In this document: positions 1 through 7,422 of the stretch, piece after piece | How positions within the stretch are numbered: position 1 is the stretch's first letter | Layout: the number at the start of each line of letters is the position of its first letter | From: an uncultured Faecalibacterium sp. | GTDB lineage: Bacteria; Bacillota; Clostridia; Oscillospirales; Ruminococcaceae | Assembly: GCA_934553285.1 (NCBI GenBank) | Contig: CAKTFD010000044.1 | Coordinates: 1 to 17,750, forward strand | Direction: 5' to 3' | Length of the DNA stretch: 17,750 nt | Made by a program: the position numbers and the translations under genes | Notes under the pieces: generated by a model | Databases searched by the model: none | What the model was told of the DNA's origin: nothing | Seen by the model: the letters and a program-made list of their open reading frames with translations, nothing else

Positions 1-468
1 GAGGAAGAAAACGGCTTCACCCTCAACTACGACAAGTACAACTGGGAAGAACACCCGGACCACTTCATTCTGCAGGATGCCGACCGGCCCATCGACTTTG
101 GCGAGGGCAAGAAGAACATTTATGCGCTGGAAGGCACCGAAGTGCTGGTGCAGCGAAACAAAGAAGTGCAGATGGCGGCACACGACTTCGGCAAGGGCCG
201 TGCCGTGTACATCAGCGGTGTGCCTTACAGCTTTGCCAACAGCCGCACCCTTTACCGTGCTATCCTGTGGAGTGCCCACAGCGAGGAGGAACTGCATACT
301 TGGTTCAGCTCCAATTATAATGTAGAAGTTCATGCCTACGTCAAGAACGGCAAATATTGTGTGGTGAACAACACGTACGAGCCGCAGGACACTACCGTTT
401 ACACCACCGGCGGCAGCAGCTTTGCTCTGCATCTGGATGCCAACGAGATCAAGTGGTATGAAATTTAA
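1..468 (+). CDS. gnpA: GH112 1,3-beta-galactosyl-N-acetylhexosamine phosphorylase, C-terminal part
   Basis: The frame is open from base 1 and ends in TAA at 466-468, giving the last 155 residues of a longer protein whose start lies outside the window. The visible part (FGKGRAVYISGVPYSF, then SRTLYRAILW, then NVEVHAYVKNGKYCVVNN) resembles the C-terminal region of GH112 lacto-N-biose/galacto-N-biose phosphorylases. These cytoplasmic enzymes split Gal-beta-1,3-HexNAc with phosphate, giving galactose 1-phosphate and GlcNAc or GalNAc in use of mucin or milk glycans. The catalytic domain is not in the window, so the assignment rests on the tail alone. A strong hairpin follows the stop, so this is the last gene of its transcript. 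Confidence 0.8.
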   Translation, partial: EEENGFTLNYDKYNWEEHPDHFILQDADRPIDFGEGKKNIYALEGTEVLVQRNKEVQMAAHDFGKGRAVYISGVPYSFANSRTLYRAILWSAHSEEELHTWFSSNYNVEVHAYVKNGKYCVVNNTYEPQDTTVYTTGGSSFALHLDANEIKWYEI

Positions 469-487
469 GTTTTCCCTTTCATAAACG

Positions 488-530
488 AACACAACGGGCG
501 GCTCCGATAATAGAGCCGCCCGTTTGTGTT
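488..530. terminator. Bidirectional rho-independent terminator
   Basis: A perfect 10-bp stem (495-504 with 513-522, arms CGGGCGGCTC and GAGCCGCCCG) has an 8-nt loop. It extends outward through near-complementary AACACAA and TTTGTGTT. T-rich sequence follows on the plus strand and, read in reverse, on the minus strand. It lies between two converging genes and can serve both. Confidence 0.85.
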
Positions 531-534
531 TGCT

Positions 535-1227
535 TTATTGCTCCATCACTTGCAGCACACAGGCACAATAGCCGGGTTCAGGCTGATAGCAGTGGATGAT
601 AAGATCCTTATCGATCTCGGGACTGTAATCGTGGAGGGTGTGCTTTGTACCGTTTAACGCCACATCTGCATAGGCTACAAGCCACTTTTTATCACCATTG
701 GGGAACACCTTGTAAAAAGAGCGGTTCAGCATTTCTTCTATGGGAACGCCTTCCACCGCCGCCATTTCCGCGTTGCAGTAGCGGAAAATAAAATCCACGC
801 CGTGGCCGTCCTCATTAAAAACAAGCTCTATCACGCAGAATGCCAGCGGCATATCGTCCAGAAGGCTGCATTTTTCCAGCATACTCAGGGGGTGGGGCTT
901 CGTTTCGGCCAGACCTATTTCTGCGCTCAGGCGGCGATGGCTGCTCATACCGCGCTTGCGCCCCTGAAAGGTGCGTCCGTCCGACATGGTATAAACGCCA
1001 TCTCTGCTAATATTTACAATGTGGCTGCGGCATACGACCGTCCCTTTGCTGATGCTCAAAAAATTATTCTCCGGCAAAGCAGACAGAACGCTATGTACCG
1101 GTATGAACAGTGCAAATGCCTCACCGTCCGTGCGCTGAATGACTGTTTTGCGGTCTTTGCGGTAAATGTACAGGATGTTTTCTGCACAAAGGCCATGTTT
1201 TTGAAACCACGCGTTCAGGTCGGTCAT
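535..1227 (-). CDS. LytTR DNA-binding regulator with C-terminal PAS-like domain
   Basis: A 230-residue cytoplasmic protein. Residues about 15-95 match a LytTR DNA-binding domain: an ILYIYRKDRKTVIQ strand, then a segment ending FLSISKGTVVCRSHIVNI, the usual 'F.ri.rs.iVN' signature, then TMSDGRTFQGRKR. Residues about 115-228 look PAS-like (FIFRYCNAEMAAVEGVP, then NRSFYKVFPNG). There is no receiver domain, so it is not a standard response regulator; the PAS-like part may sense a ligand. The order (LytTR first, PAS last) is unusual among the LytTR proteins I know. The start is supported by AAGGAG about 8 bases upstream. It is divergent from the DUF1254-sulfatase pair and may regulate it, which is inference from layout only. 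Confidence 0.75.
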   Translation of the reverse strand: MTDLNAWFQKHGLCAENILYIYRKDRKTVIQRTDGEAFALFIPVHSVLSALPENNFLSISKGTVVCRSHIVNISRDGVYTMSDGRTFQGRKRGMSSHRRLSAEIGLAETKPHPLSMLEKCSLLDDMPLAFCVIELVFNEDGHGVDFIFRYCNAEMAAVEGVPIEEMLNRSFYKVFPNGDKKWLVAYADVALNGTKHTLHDYSPEIDKDLIIHCYQPEPGYCACVLQVMEQ

Positions 1228-1257
1228 AGAGATGCTCCTTTTTTAGTTGATGTATTT

Positions 1258-1286
1258 AGTATAACATAATGCTGTGCAAAGCACAA
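1258..1286 (-). promoter_or_regulatory. Predicted promoter of the LytTR-PAS gene
   Basis: Read on the minus strand, TATACT (1263-1258) is preceded by TGT, making an extended -10 (TGTTATACT). TTGTGC (1286-1281) lies 17 bases further upstream as a weak -35. The leader to the start codon is short, about 25 bases, and carries the ribosome binding site. Confidence 0.5.
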
Positions 1287-1366
1287 GAAGTGGTTGATTA
1301 AAGTCAATTGATATGGGATTTTTGTCAAATTTTGATGGTTGCTTTTGTTGAAACTTACATTTTTGA

Positions 1367-1393
1367 CACGAAAAACACGAAAAACACGAAAAA
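1367..1393 (+). repeat. Three perfect tandem copies of CACGAAAAA
   Basis: The 9-mer CACGAAAAA occurs three times head to tail (1367-1375, 1376-1384, 1385-1393), directly after TTGA and just upstream of the predicted -35 of the DUF1254 gene. The position suggests an activator or repressor site, though a 9-bp period does not match a helical turn. It is far too short for a CRISPR array. No match to a known operator was recognised. Confidence 0.7.
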
Positions 1394-1395
1394 TA

Positions 1396-1424
1396 TTGAC
1401 TTTTAGACCATCTCATTGTATTCT
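1396..1424 (+). promoter_or_regulatory. Predicted promoter of the DUF1254-sulfatase pair
   Basis: TTGACT (1396-1401), a 17-base spacer and TATTCT (1419-1424) form a plausible housekeeping-sigma promoter. It would give a leader of about 70 bases before the start codon at 1502. An upstream TTGACA (1363-1368) exists but has no good -10 at the right distance. Confidence 0.45.
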
Positions 1425-1501
1425 GAACACAGAAAGCTGAATGGTATTTTCACAAGATGTGAAGTGCATAAAGCAAGAAACATGACGGGAGGGTTCCTAT
1501 T

Positions 1502-2881
1502 ATGAAAATGACTCGCCGCGATTTTTTGAACGTTTCCACTGCGGCTGCGGTGGTTGGCGCAGCTACACTGTTGCCCATGGAGAAAGCTGCCGCAGCGCAG
1601 CAGGCGATGGGGGCACAGGATCTTTTGGAACAGGCGTATCTGTACGCTTTTCCGCTGGTGATGATGGATGCGACCCGGACGTTTTCCACGAATACCCGGA
1701 CGGCTACAAGCAACAAGGCGCCTGTCAACCAGTTCATCCATGCGAAAAAGCTGGCGGATTCCACGACCCGTGTGGTGGTTACGCCGAATGTGGATACCAT
1801 CTATACCCAGGCGTTTCTGGATGTCGGCGCAGAACCGATGATCTACGGTGTGCCGCAGACCGACCGCTTTTTCAATGTGCAGGTGCTGGATGCATGGACC
1901 AACACCGCCGCAGTGCTGGAAGCGCCGGGCTTTTATGCGATCACCCGTGCAGACTGGCAGGGAGAACTGCCGGAAGGGGTGCGGCGGATCAATGTGCCTA
2001 CCAATATGGTCTGGACCATCGCCCGCATCGTGCTCTCCGGGCAGGAGGATCTGCCCAACGTCTGGGCTATTCAGGATAAGATGCAGCTGATGCCGCTGTC
2101 GGCCTACCCGGCAGGGCTGGCTGTGGTGCCGGAGGGCAGTTATTCCCCGGAAAATGATTTTGTGCCGGTGCAAAAGGTGCTCTCGATGTCTCCGCAGGTG
2201 TTTTTTGACACCGCCAACCAGCTGATGGAAACGAACCCGCCCGCTGCGGCAGATGCTCCGGTGCTCCGCGAGATCGCGGCGCTGCATGTTGGCCCCGGCG
2301 AGAAGTTCAGCGAAAAGGCGCTGGGTCTGTTCAGCGGGCTGCGCTGGAAGCTGATGCTGCTTCAAATGAAGAAAAAGCTGCAGAGCGAATCGAAGAACTA
2401 TACACGCGAGATGGGACAGTGGACCTATTACGGCGACCCCATCGGCAACTTTGGTACGGCGTATACCTACCGTACCATGGTGGCGCTGCGGGGTCTGGGT
2501 GCCAACACCACGGATGTTGCCATCTACCCCAAAACAGATGTGGACAGCACCGGCGCAGTCCTGACCGGCAAAAAGACCTATACGCTGCACATAGAGGCAG
2601 AGCCTCCTACAAAGGAAAAAGGCTTCTGGTCGGTAACCGCCTACGGCGAGGACGATTTCCTCATTGATAACGCTATCGACCGCTACTGCGTCAACGACCG
2701 CTCCGGGCTGCAGCGCAACCCGGACGGGTCCATCGATATCGTCCTTTCCAAAGAAGCACCGGAGGATACGACCAACTGGCTGCCGGTAGAGGAGGGGGAT
2801 TTCCACCTCTTCCTCCGTATCTATAAACCGGATACTGCTGCACTGGAGGGCTGGCAGCCGCCGGTCGTCCGCGCAGACTGA
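1502..2881 (+). CDS. Tat-exported DUF1254/DUF1214 protein
   Basis: A 459-residue protein with a twin-arginine signal: MKMTRRDFLN, an Ala/Val-rich hydrophobic stretch, and a likely AAAAQ cleavage region near residue 33. Residues about 45-170 (YLYAFPLVMMDATRTF, then VVTPNVDTIYTQAFLDVG, then RFFNVQVLDAWTNT) match DUF1254. The C-terminal part (about 320-450: YTLHIEAEPP, then GFWSVTAYGEDDFLI, then NPDGSIDI, then NWLPVEEGDFHLFLRIY) matches DUF1214. The two usually occur together in exported proteins of unknown biochemical role. The start is fixed by GGGAGGG eight bases upstream and by the Tat leader. A Tat-exported alkyl sulfatase with almost the same first residues follows, so both probably act outside the membrane in one process. 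No catalytic residues can be named. Confidence 0.85.
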   Translation: MKMTRRDFLNVSTAAAVVGAATLLPMEKAAAAQQAMGAQDLLEQAYLYAFPLVMMDATRTFSTNTRTATSNKAPVNQFIHAKKLADSTTRVVVTPNVDTIYTQAFLDVGAEPMIYGVPQTDRFFNVQVLDAWTNTAAVLEAPGFYAITRADWQGELPEGVRRINVPTNMVWTIARIVLSGQEDLPNVWAIQDKMQLMPLSAYPAGLAVVPEGSYSPENDFVPVQKVLSMSPQVFFDTANQLMETNPPAAADAPVLREIAALHVGPGEKFSEKALGLFSGLRWKLMLLQMKKKLQSESKNYTREMGQWTYYGDPIGNFGTAYTYRTMVALRGLGANTTDVAIYPKTDVDSTGAVLTGKKTYTLHIEAEPPTKEKGFWSVTAYGEDDFLIDNAIDRYCVNDRSGLQRNPDGSIDIVLSKEAPEDTTNWLPVEEGDFHLFLRIYKPDTAALEGWQPPVVRAD

Positions 2882-2900
2882 TCTGTAATTCTGTAATATA

Positions 2901-2957
2901 GCAGTTTGCGTTTTTAATGCACAAGCAACATCCGCAAACTGCATATCGCAAATATGC
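2901..2957 (+). promoter_or_regulatory. Two overlapping hairpins between the DUF1254 gene and the sulfatase
   Basis: The 128-base spacer holds a perfect 10-bp inverted repeat, GCAGTTTGCG (2901-2910) with CGCAAACTGC (2933-2942), loop 22 bases. A second perfect hairpin, GCATAT (2941-2946) with ATATGC (2952-2957), reuses bases 2941-2942, so the two are partly exclusive. A tandem direct repeat TCTGTAAT (2882-2889, 2890-2897) precedes them. There is no clear terminator T-run. Roles as an RNA switch, processing site or protein site are possible but unproven. Confidence 0.45.
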
Positions 2958-3009
2958 TGTTTTGGTAGGCACTATTTCTGAAAATTGCGATAATAAGGAG
3001 GAACCTGCT

Positions 3010-5061
3010 ATGAAAATGACCCGCCGGAATTTTATTTCTGCTTCGGCTGCTGCAATGCTGGCGTGCGGCGCATCTCTGTCTGCCCACGCGGCGGAAAATA
3101 CCACAGAAAACGGCCTGAATTTTATTACAGACATTTTTAAGACCCCCACCCAGCCGGGCGAGACCGAAGGCGCAACGACCATCACAGCAGAGGCCAACGC
3201 CGAATGGTATGAAAAGCTGGATTTTTCCGACCGGCAGGAGTTTGCCAACGCAGAGCGCGGCTGGCTGAACAACGCGGAAGGCAGGATCATCGATGGTGAG
3301 GATAACAAATCTGCATGGGATCTGCAGAGCTACGGCGATTTGAACCGGGATGCTCCGGACACTGCAAACCCCAGTCTGTGGCGGAATACCCAACTCAACG
3401 CCAAAGCAGGTCTGTTTGAAGTATGTGACGGCATCTATCAGGTGCGCGGCTTTGATATGGCCAATACGACCTTTATCCGCACCGACCACGGCTGGATCGT
3501 GTTTGATGTGCTGATGTGCAAGGAAAACATGAAGGCTGCCAAGGAGCTGATGGAGAAGCGCTTCGGGCCGCTGGACATCAAGGCGGTGCTGTACAGCCAC
3601 TCTCATGTGGACCACTTCGGCGGCGTGGAAGGTGTCATCGACCGCGCACAGGTGGCGGATGACAGCCTCTCCATCAAAGCGCAGCTTGCATCCGGCAAGA
3701 TCCCTGTGCTTGCGCCGGCGGGCTTTCTGAAGCACGCCATCAGCGAGAATGTCTATGCAGGCATCGCCATGGCGCGGCGCGCACAGTTCCAGTACGGCAC
3801 GGTGCTCAACAAGGGCGAAAAGGGCGCACTGAGCGTGGGCATCGGCATGGGACAGTCCACCGGTACGGTGTCCCTCATCGCTCCCACCTACGAGATCGGG
3901 GAGGATGTTCCAAAGCTGACCATCGATGGGCTGGAGATCGAGTTCCAGCTGACCCCCGGCACCGAAGCCCCCGCCGAGATGAACGCCTATTTCCCGAAAT
4001 ACCGCGCCCTCTGGATGGCAGAAAACTGCACCGGTACGCTGCATAATCTGTACACCCTGCGCGGCGCAGAGGTGCGCGATGCCAACGATTGGGCAAAGTA
4101 CATCATCGAGGCTGACCAGCGCTTCTGCGATAAGACCGATGTGGTGTTCCAGAGCCACAACTGGCCGCACTGGGGCGAGGAGATCCATGAGTATCTGCTG
4201 AACACGGCAGCCATCTATAAGTTTATCCACGACCAGACCCTGCATTACATGAATCTGGGTTATACCGCAAACGAGATCTCCGCCATGCTCACCCTGCCCG
4301 AAAAGCTGGAAAAGGTCTGGTATACCCGGCCGTATTACGGCACGCTGGCACACAACGCCAAGGCGGTCTACCAGAAGTATCTGGGCTGGTACGATGCAAA
4401 CCCGGTCAACCTGAACCCGCTCCCGCCCTGCGATACCGCCAAGAAGCTGGTGGAATATCTGGGCAGCACGGAGCTGGTGCTCTGCAAGGCGAAAAAGGAC
4501 TATGCAAAGGGCGAATATCAGTGGGTGGCGCAGATCACGAAAGAACTGGTCTATGCAGACCCTGCGAACCAGAAGGCACGCAATCTGTGCGCAGATGCGC
4601 TGGAGCAGCTGGGCTATCAGGCAGAGTCCGGCGCATGGCGCAACGCCTACCTGATGGGCGCTGCCGAGCTGCGCAAGGGCAACCTGTCCGGTCTGGCACG
4701 CACCGCCAATGGTCTTGCCTCCGCCATGAAGGAGATGACCGTGGATATGCTGCTGGATTACATTGCTATCCTGACCGATGCCAACGCCGCCCAGAATGAT
4801 GATGTAACGCTGAACCTGATCGTGACGGATGTGAACGAAAAGTTCTATGTGACCCGGAAAAACGGCATTCTGCTGTCCTATCCGGGAGAGAACCGCCCGG
4901 ATGCACAGGCTTCCGTCACCTGCAAACGTCTGCAGCTCCTTGCCCTGATGCAGGGTCAGCAGGCCGGGCAGGTGCAGATAAGCGGCGATGCCACCGCCCT
5001 GAAGCGGCTGCTGGCGTATGCGTCCAAGTTTGAAAAGACCTTCAATGTGATCGAACCGTAA
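3010..5061 (+). CDS. Tat-exported alkyl sulfatase (MBL fold, SdsA/BDS1 type)
   Basis: A 683-residue zinc hydrolase predicted to remove sulfate from alkyl sulfate esters. It has a Tat leader (MKMTRRNFIS), an MBL domain with HSHVDH (H197, H199, D201, H202), then E319, E338 and H383. The spacing E319-E338-H383 equals that of the Pseudomonas SdsA1 ligands as I recall them (E280, E299, H344), and R351 sits where the SdsA1 sulfate-binding R312 would. An alkyl-sulfatase dimerisation domain follows (about 385-520), then an SCP2-like lipid-binding tail (about 560-683). Start 3010 is chosen over an in-frame ATG at 2917 because AAGGAGG lies 8 bases upstream and the Tat motif then sits at the N-terminus. 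A terminator follows at 5128. The natural substrate could be host or dietary sulfated amphiphiles. Confidence 0.93.
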   Translation: MKMTRRNFISASAAAMLACGASLSAHAAENTTENGLNFITDIFKTPTQPGETEGATTITAEANAEWYEKLDFSDRQEFANAERGWLNNAEGRIIDGEDNKSAWDLQSYGDLNRDAPDTANPSLWRNTQLNAKAGLFEVCDGIYQVRGFDMANTTFIRTDHGWIVFDVLMCKENMKAAKELMEKRFGPLDIKAVLYSHSHVDHFGGVEGVIDRAQVADDSLSIKAQLASGKIPVLAPAGFLKHAISENVYAGIAMARRAQFQYGTVLNKGEKGALSVGIGMGQSTGTVSLIAPTYEIGEDVPKLTIDGLEIEFQLTPGTEAPAEMNAYFPKYRALWMAENCTGTLHNLYTLRGAEVRDANDWAKYIIEADQRFCDKTDVVFQSHNWPHWGEEIHEYLLNTAAIYKFIHDQTLHYMNLGYTANEISAMLTLPEKLEKVWYTRPYYGTLAHNAKAVYQKYLGWYDANPVNLNPLPPCDTAKKLVEYLGSTELVLCKAKKDYAKGEYQWVAQITKELVYADPANQKARNLCADALEQLGYQAESGAWRNAYLMGAAELRKGNLSGLARTANGLASAMKEMTVDMLLDYIAILTDANAAQNDDVTLNLIVTDVNEKFYVTRKNGILLSYPGENRPDAQASVTCKRLQLLALMQGQQAGQVQISGDATALKRLLAYASKFEKTFNVIEP

Positions 5062-5127
5062 AAACGATCCGGCATTTCTGCTTTTTTCAAAAAAACATCT
5101 CTGGGCTTTTGCAAGCAGGAGCTGTCA

Positions 5128-5159
5128 AGAGGGCTGGCACCGTCCAGCCCTCTGTTTTT
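5128..5159 (+). terminator. Rho-independent terminator after the alkyl sulfatase
   Basis: A perfect 10-bp stem AGAGGGCTGG (5128-5137) with CCAGCCCTCT (5144-5153), loop of 6, then GTTTTT. It ends the DUF1254-sulfatase transcript. The rest of the 335-base spacer (5062-5396) shows no gene; 5160-5330 holds nothing recognisable and 5331-5390 holds the TetR promoter region. Confidence 0.88.
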
Positions 5160-5330
5160 ACAGAAAAAGGCCGGAGAAACAGCAGCCGGTGCAGCCCTCT
5201 GCCTGCTGCAGCAGGAGAAAAACGCAGGGGAACGATGCTGGTAAACGGCGTACTGCGGGCATGGATTTGTGAAACTGCATAACGGGAGGCGAAGGCTGTA
5301 TTGCAGTTGAACAAACTTTTTGTGAGGGGC

Positions 5331-5386
5331 TTGATTTTTTGACGAAGTTACTTCATAATATATATACAAGTTATTGATGGAGCATC
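5331..5386 (+). promoter_or_regulatory. Promoter and candidate operator of the TetR-amidase pair
   Basis: TTGATT (5331-5336), 17 bases, CATAAT (5354-5359) is one reading; TTGACG (5339-5344), 16 bases, TATATA (5361-5366) is another. Between the boxes lies GAAGT-T-ACTTC (5344-5354), an 11-base palindrome. A second palindrome, GATG-GAG-CATC, covers 5376-5386. Such sites are where a TetR protein would block its own promoter. The exact promoter is uncertain. Confidence 0.45.
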
Positions 5387-5396
5387 GTATAAGATC

Positions 5397-6101
5397 ATGA
5401 GAAAAGACGGCATCGAAACAAAAAGAAAGATCCTTACCGTATGTGTCCGGTTGTTTCTGGAACAGGGCTATAAACAGACCACGATCACGCAGATCACGCA
5501 GGAAGCCGGGGTCAAAAGGGGCAGCTTCCAGAATATCTTCCCGACCAAGGATGCGGTATTGCTGGACCTGGTAAAGAGCATGTTCGGCGGGCAATTCGGT
5601 GTAGCGCGCAGCATCTCCGGCAGCGAGCTGCCGCCGGTGTATATCTATGCGGTGGAAACCGCCATACAACTTACCCTTACGGAGCTGAACGAGAATCTGC
5701 GCGAGATCTATATCGAGGCGTACTCTCTGCCCGATACGGCGGAGTATATCTATCTGCAAACTACAGCAGAACTGAAAAAGATCTTTGGAGCAAACTTCCC
5801 GGATGATACCGAGAGCGATTTCTACGAGATGGACATCGGCACCTCAGGGCTGATGCGCAACTATATGGCGCGGAAATGCGATATTCATTTTCCGCTGGAG
5901 CGCAAGCTGGCGCGTTTCCTGACGGCGGCCATGCGGGTATATAAAGTGCCGGAAGAAGAGCAGGCAGGTGTGCTGGCCTTTATCTCGGCGCTGGATATAA
6001 AAGCGATCGCGACCTCGGTCATGCAAAAGCTGTTCGCCATGTTGGAAATGAAATACGATTTTAAGCTGTCACAAGACGGAGAAACGGAGGGTCTTCCATG
6101 A
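5397..6101 (+). CDS. TetR/AcrR family transcriptional regulator
   Basis: A 234-residue regulator. Residues about 8-55 form the TetR helix-turn-helix (KRKILTVCVRLFLEQGY, then TTITQITQEAGVKRGSFQ, then IFPTKDAVLLDLV). The rest is a helical, poorly conserved ligand-binding region, as usual for this family (190-240 residues). Its stop codon overlaps the start of the amidase gene (ATGA, 6098-6101), so the two are translationally coupled and the amidase is the prime target. The ribosome binding site is weak: the only GGAG is 14 bases before the ATG and inside a palindrome, which would suit low, autoregulated expression. The ligand is unknown; a fatty-acid amide or bile-type amphiphile would fit the partner gene. 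Confidence 0.9.
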   Translation: MRKDGIETKRKILTVCVRLFLEQGYKQTTITQITQEAGVKRGSFQNIFPTKDAVLLDLVKSMFGGQFGVARSISGSELPPVYIYAVETAIQLTLTELNENLREIYIEAYSLPDTAEYIYLQTTAELKKIFGANFPDDTESDFYEMDIGTSGLMRNYMARKCDIHFPLERKLARFLTAAMRVYKVPEEEQAGVLAFISALDIKAIATSVMQKLFAMLEMKYDFKLSQDGETEGLP

Positions 6102-7219
6102 AAAAAGCTAAAAAGATCGTACTGCGCATACTTGGCTGTATCCTGGTGCTGCTGCTGGCTGCTGTGCTGATATTTGGCGGTCTCTATTTTACCCGCCTGC
6201 AAACGGTAAACAGCATCCAAAAGCTGACGGACTACGCCGACGGCTACAATCTTTACCGGATGGACGTCAAATACAACTACAGCCTGGACGATGTTATAAA
6301 CTACGGCATCACGGACGATCAGACGATGATCGATGCCATCCTCAAGGAGGCGCTGCCGCTGCTGCCGGTAAAGATCAAAGCGCCAAAGTTCGGCTGCACG
6401 GCGTTTTCGCTGACGGATACGGACGGCGATGTGCACATGGGGCGCAATTACGATTTCAAGCGGGATACCTCGGCAATGCTTGTGTACTGTACGCCGAAAA
6501 ACGGCTACAAGTCCGTGGCCTTTGCGGCGCTGGATAATGTCTCGGCCAACGCGCCGGACGAAAGCACCAAAAAGAAGCTCGCAAGCCTGACAGCACCCTT
6601 TATCTGCCTGGACGGACTGAATGAAAAGGGCGTGTCCATAGCAGTCCTGACGCTGGACAGTGAACCGGTGCATCAGGATACAGGAAAGCCGACGATTTCT
6701 ACCACCCTTGCCATCCGCCTTGTGCTGGACCGTGCTGCAACTACGGAGCAGGCAGTGGAATTGCTGCGCGGCTACGATATGTTTGCCTCCAGCGGAAGAG
6801 ATTACCATTTTTACATTACCGATGCAAGCGGCGATGGCCGCGTGGTGGAGTATGACTGCGAGAGCGAAACGCGGGAACTTGTGGCAACGCCAATCAATGC
6901 CATCACCAATTTTTACGGCCTATACAAGGAAAAGGCGCTGCCCAACCAGAAAAACGGCATATACGGCCATGGCCGGGAGCGCTATGATGCTGTGCTGGAA
7001 GTTTTTGAACAGCAAAAGGACAACTACACCAACGACACTGTGTGGGCGGCGTTGAAAGCTGCCTCGCAGGATCCGAACCCGGAGAGCATCACAAGCAATA
7101 CCCAGTGGTCGATCTCCTATAATAACACCGATCTGACCGCTGAGGTCGCAATACGGCGGCACTGGGACGAGATCACACGGTATGCGCTGGCGGATAATCA
7201 TGTCGAAACGGCAAAATGA
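6098..7219 (+). CDS. Membrane-anchored Ntn amidase (choloylglycine hydrolase / acid ceramidase / NAAA-like)
   Basis: A 373-residue protein with one N-terminal membrane helix (about 9-31), so the body is probably extracellular. The catalytic core starts at C100 in FGCTAF; R116 and D119 in GRNYDF lie 16 and 19 residues later, the spacing seen in bile salt hydrolases (C2, R18, D21) and acid ceramidase (C143, R159, D162). GLNEKGVSIAV, N271 in AITNFYG and R293/R295 in GHGRERYD fit further conserved positions. Superfamily members cleave linear amide bonds, usually with an N-terminal Cys nucleophile made by self-cleavage. The roughly 99-residue stretch before C100 resembles the ceramidase/NAAA layout more than bile salt hydrolase, where Cys is residue 2. 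The Asn equivalent to N82 of bile salt hydrolase appears to be Thr. Substrate unknown; coupled to the TetR gene by a 4-bp overlap. Confidence 0.8.
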   Translation: MKKAKKIVLRILGCILVLLLAAVLIFGGLYFTRLQTVNSIQKLTDYADGYNLYRMDVKYNYSLDDVINYGITDDQTMIDAILKEALPLLPVKIKAPKFGCTAFSLTDTDGDVHMGRNYDFKRDTSAMLVYCTPKNGYKSVAFAALDNVSANAPDESTKKKLASLTAPFICLDGLNEKGVSIAVLTLDSEPVHQDTGKPTISTTLAIRLVLDRAATTEQAVELLRGYDMFASSGRDYHFYITDASGDGRVVEYDCESETRELVATPINAITNFYGLYKEKALPNQKNGIYGHGRERYDAVLEVFEQQKDNYTNDTVWAALKAASQDPNPESITSNTQWSISYNNTDLTAEVAIRRHWDEITRYALADNHVETAK

Positions 7220-7386
7220 TCCCACCCCTGCCTGAACGGCAGGATATCACCGTACGATACACAAAGTACAGGCATCTTTTGTTCGCGATTTCATCTTGCG
7301 ATGCCAAGAGGTGAAAAATACGCAACACACTTGACTTCCACAGCAAGCTCTTCTGAATGGAAGCATAGTCACATTATATAGTAATA

Positions 7387-7422
7387 CAAAAGGCTGGGAT
7401 CTTTGCGGATCCCGGCCTTTTG
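7387..7422 (+). terminator. Long hairpin with U-rich end, terminator-like
   Basis: Arms 7387-7401 and 7408-7422 pair over 15 bp with a single G-T wobble, loop TTTGCG. The right arm ends in CCTTTTG, so the T-run is inside the stem. It lies 168 bases after the amidase stop and 56 bases before the PBP start. It may end the amidase transcript or act as a leader hairpin, since TATAGT lies at 7377-7382 just upstream. A weak 6-bp stem at 7227-7243 lacks a T-run. Nothing else is recognisable in 7220-7386. Confidence 0.6.

Noticed and set aside
1367..1393. CRISPR-like array
   Set aside because: Only three 9-base repeats without spacers; too short and directly adjacent.
2989..2994. GATAAT as a -10 box for the alkyl sulfatase
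   Set aside because: Transcription would start inside the ribosome binding site, and no -35 lies at a suitable distance.
2917..3009. N-terminal extension of the alkyl sulfatase from an upstream ATG
   Set aside because: It would bury the Tat signal 31 residues inside; the ATG at 3010 has an AAGGAGG at good spacing. Similar upstream extensions at 11821, 13926, 9138 and 7437 were rejected for promoter or ribosome-site reasons.
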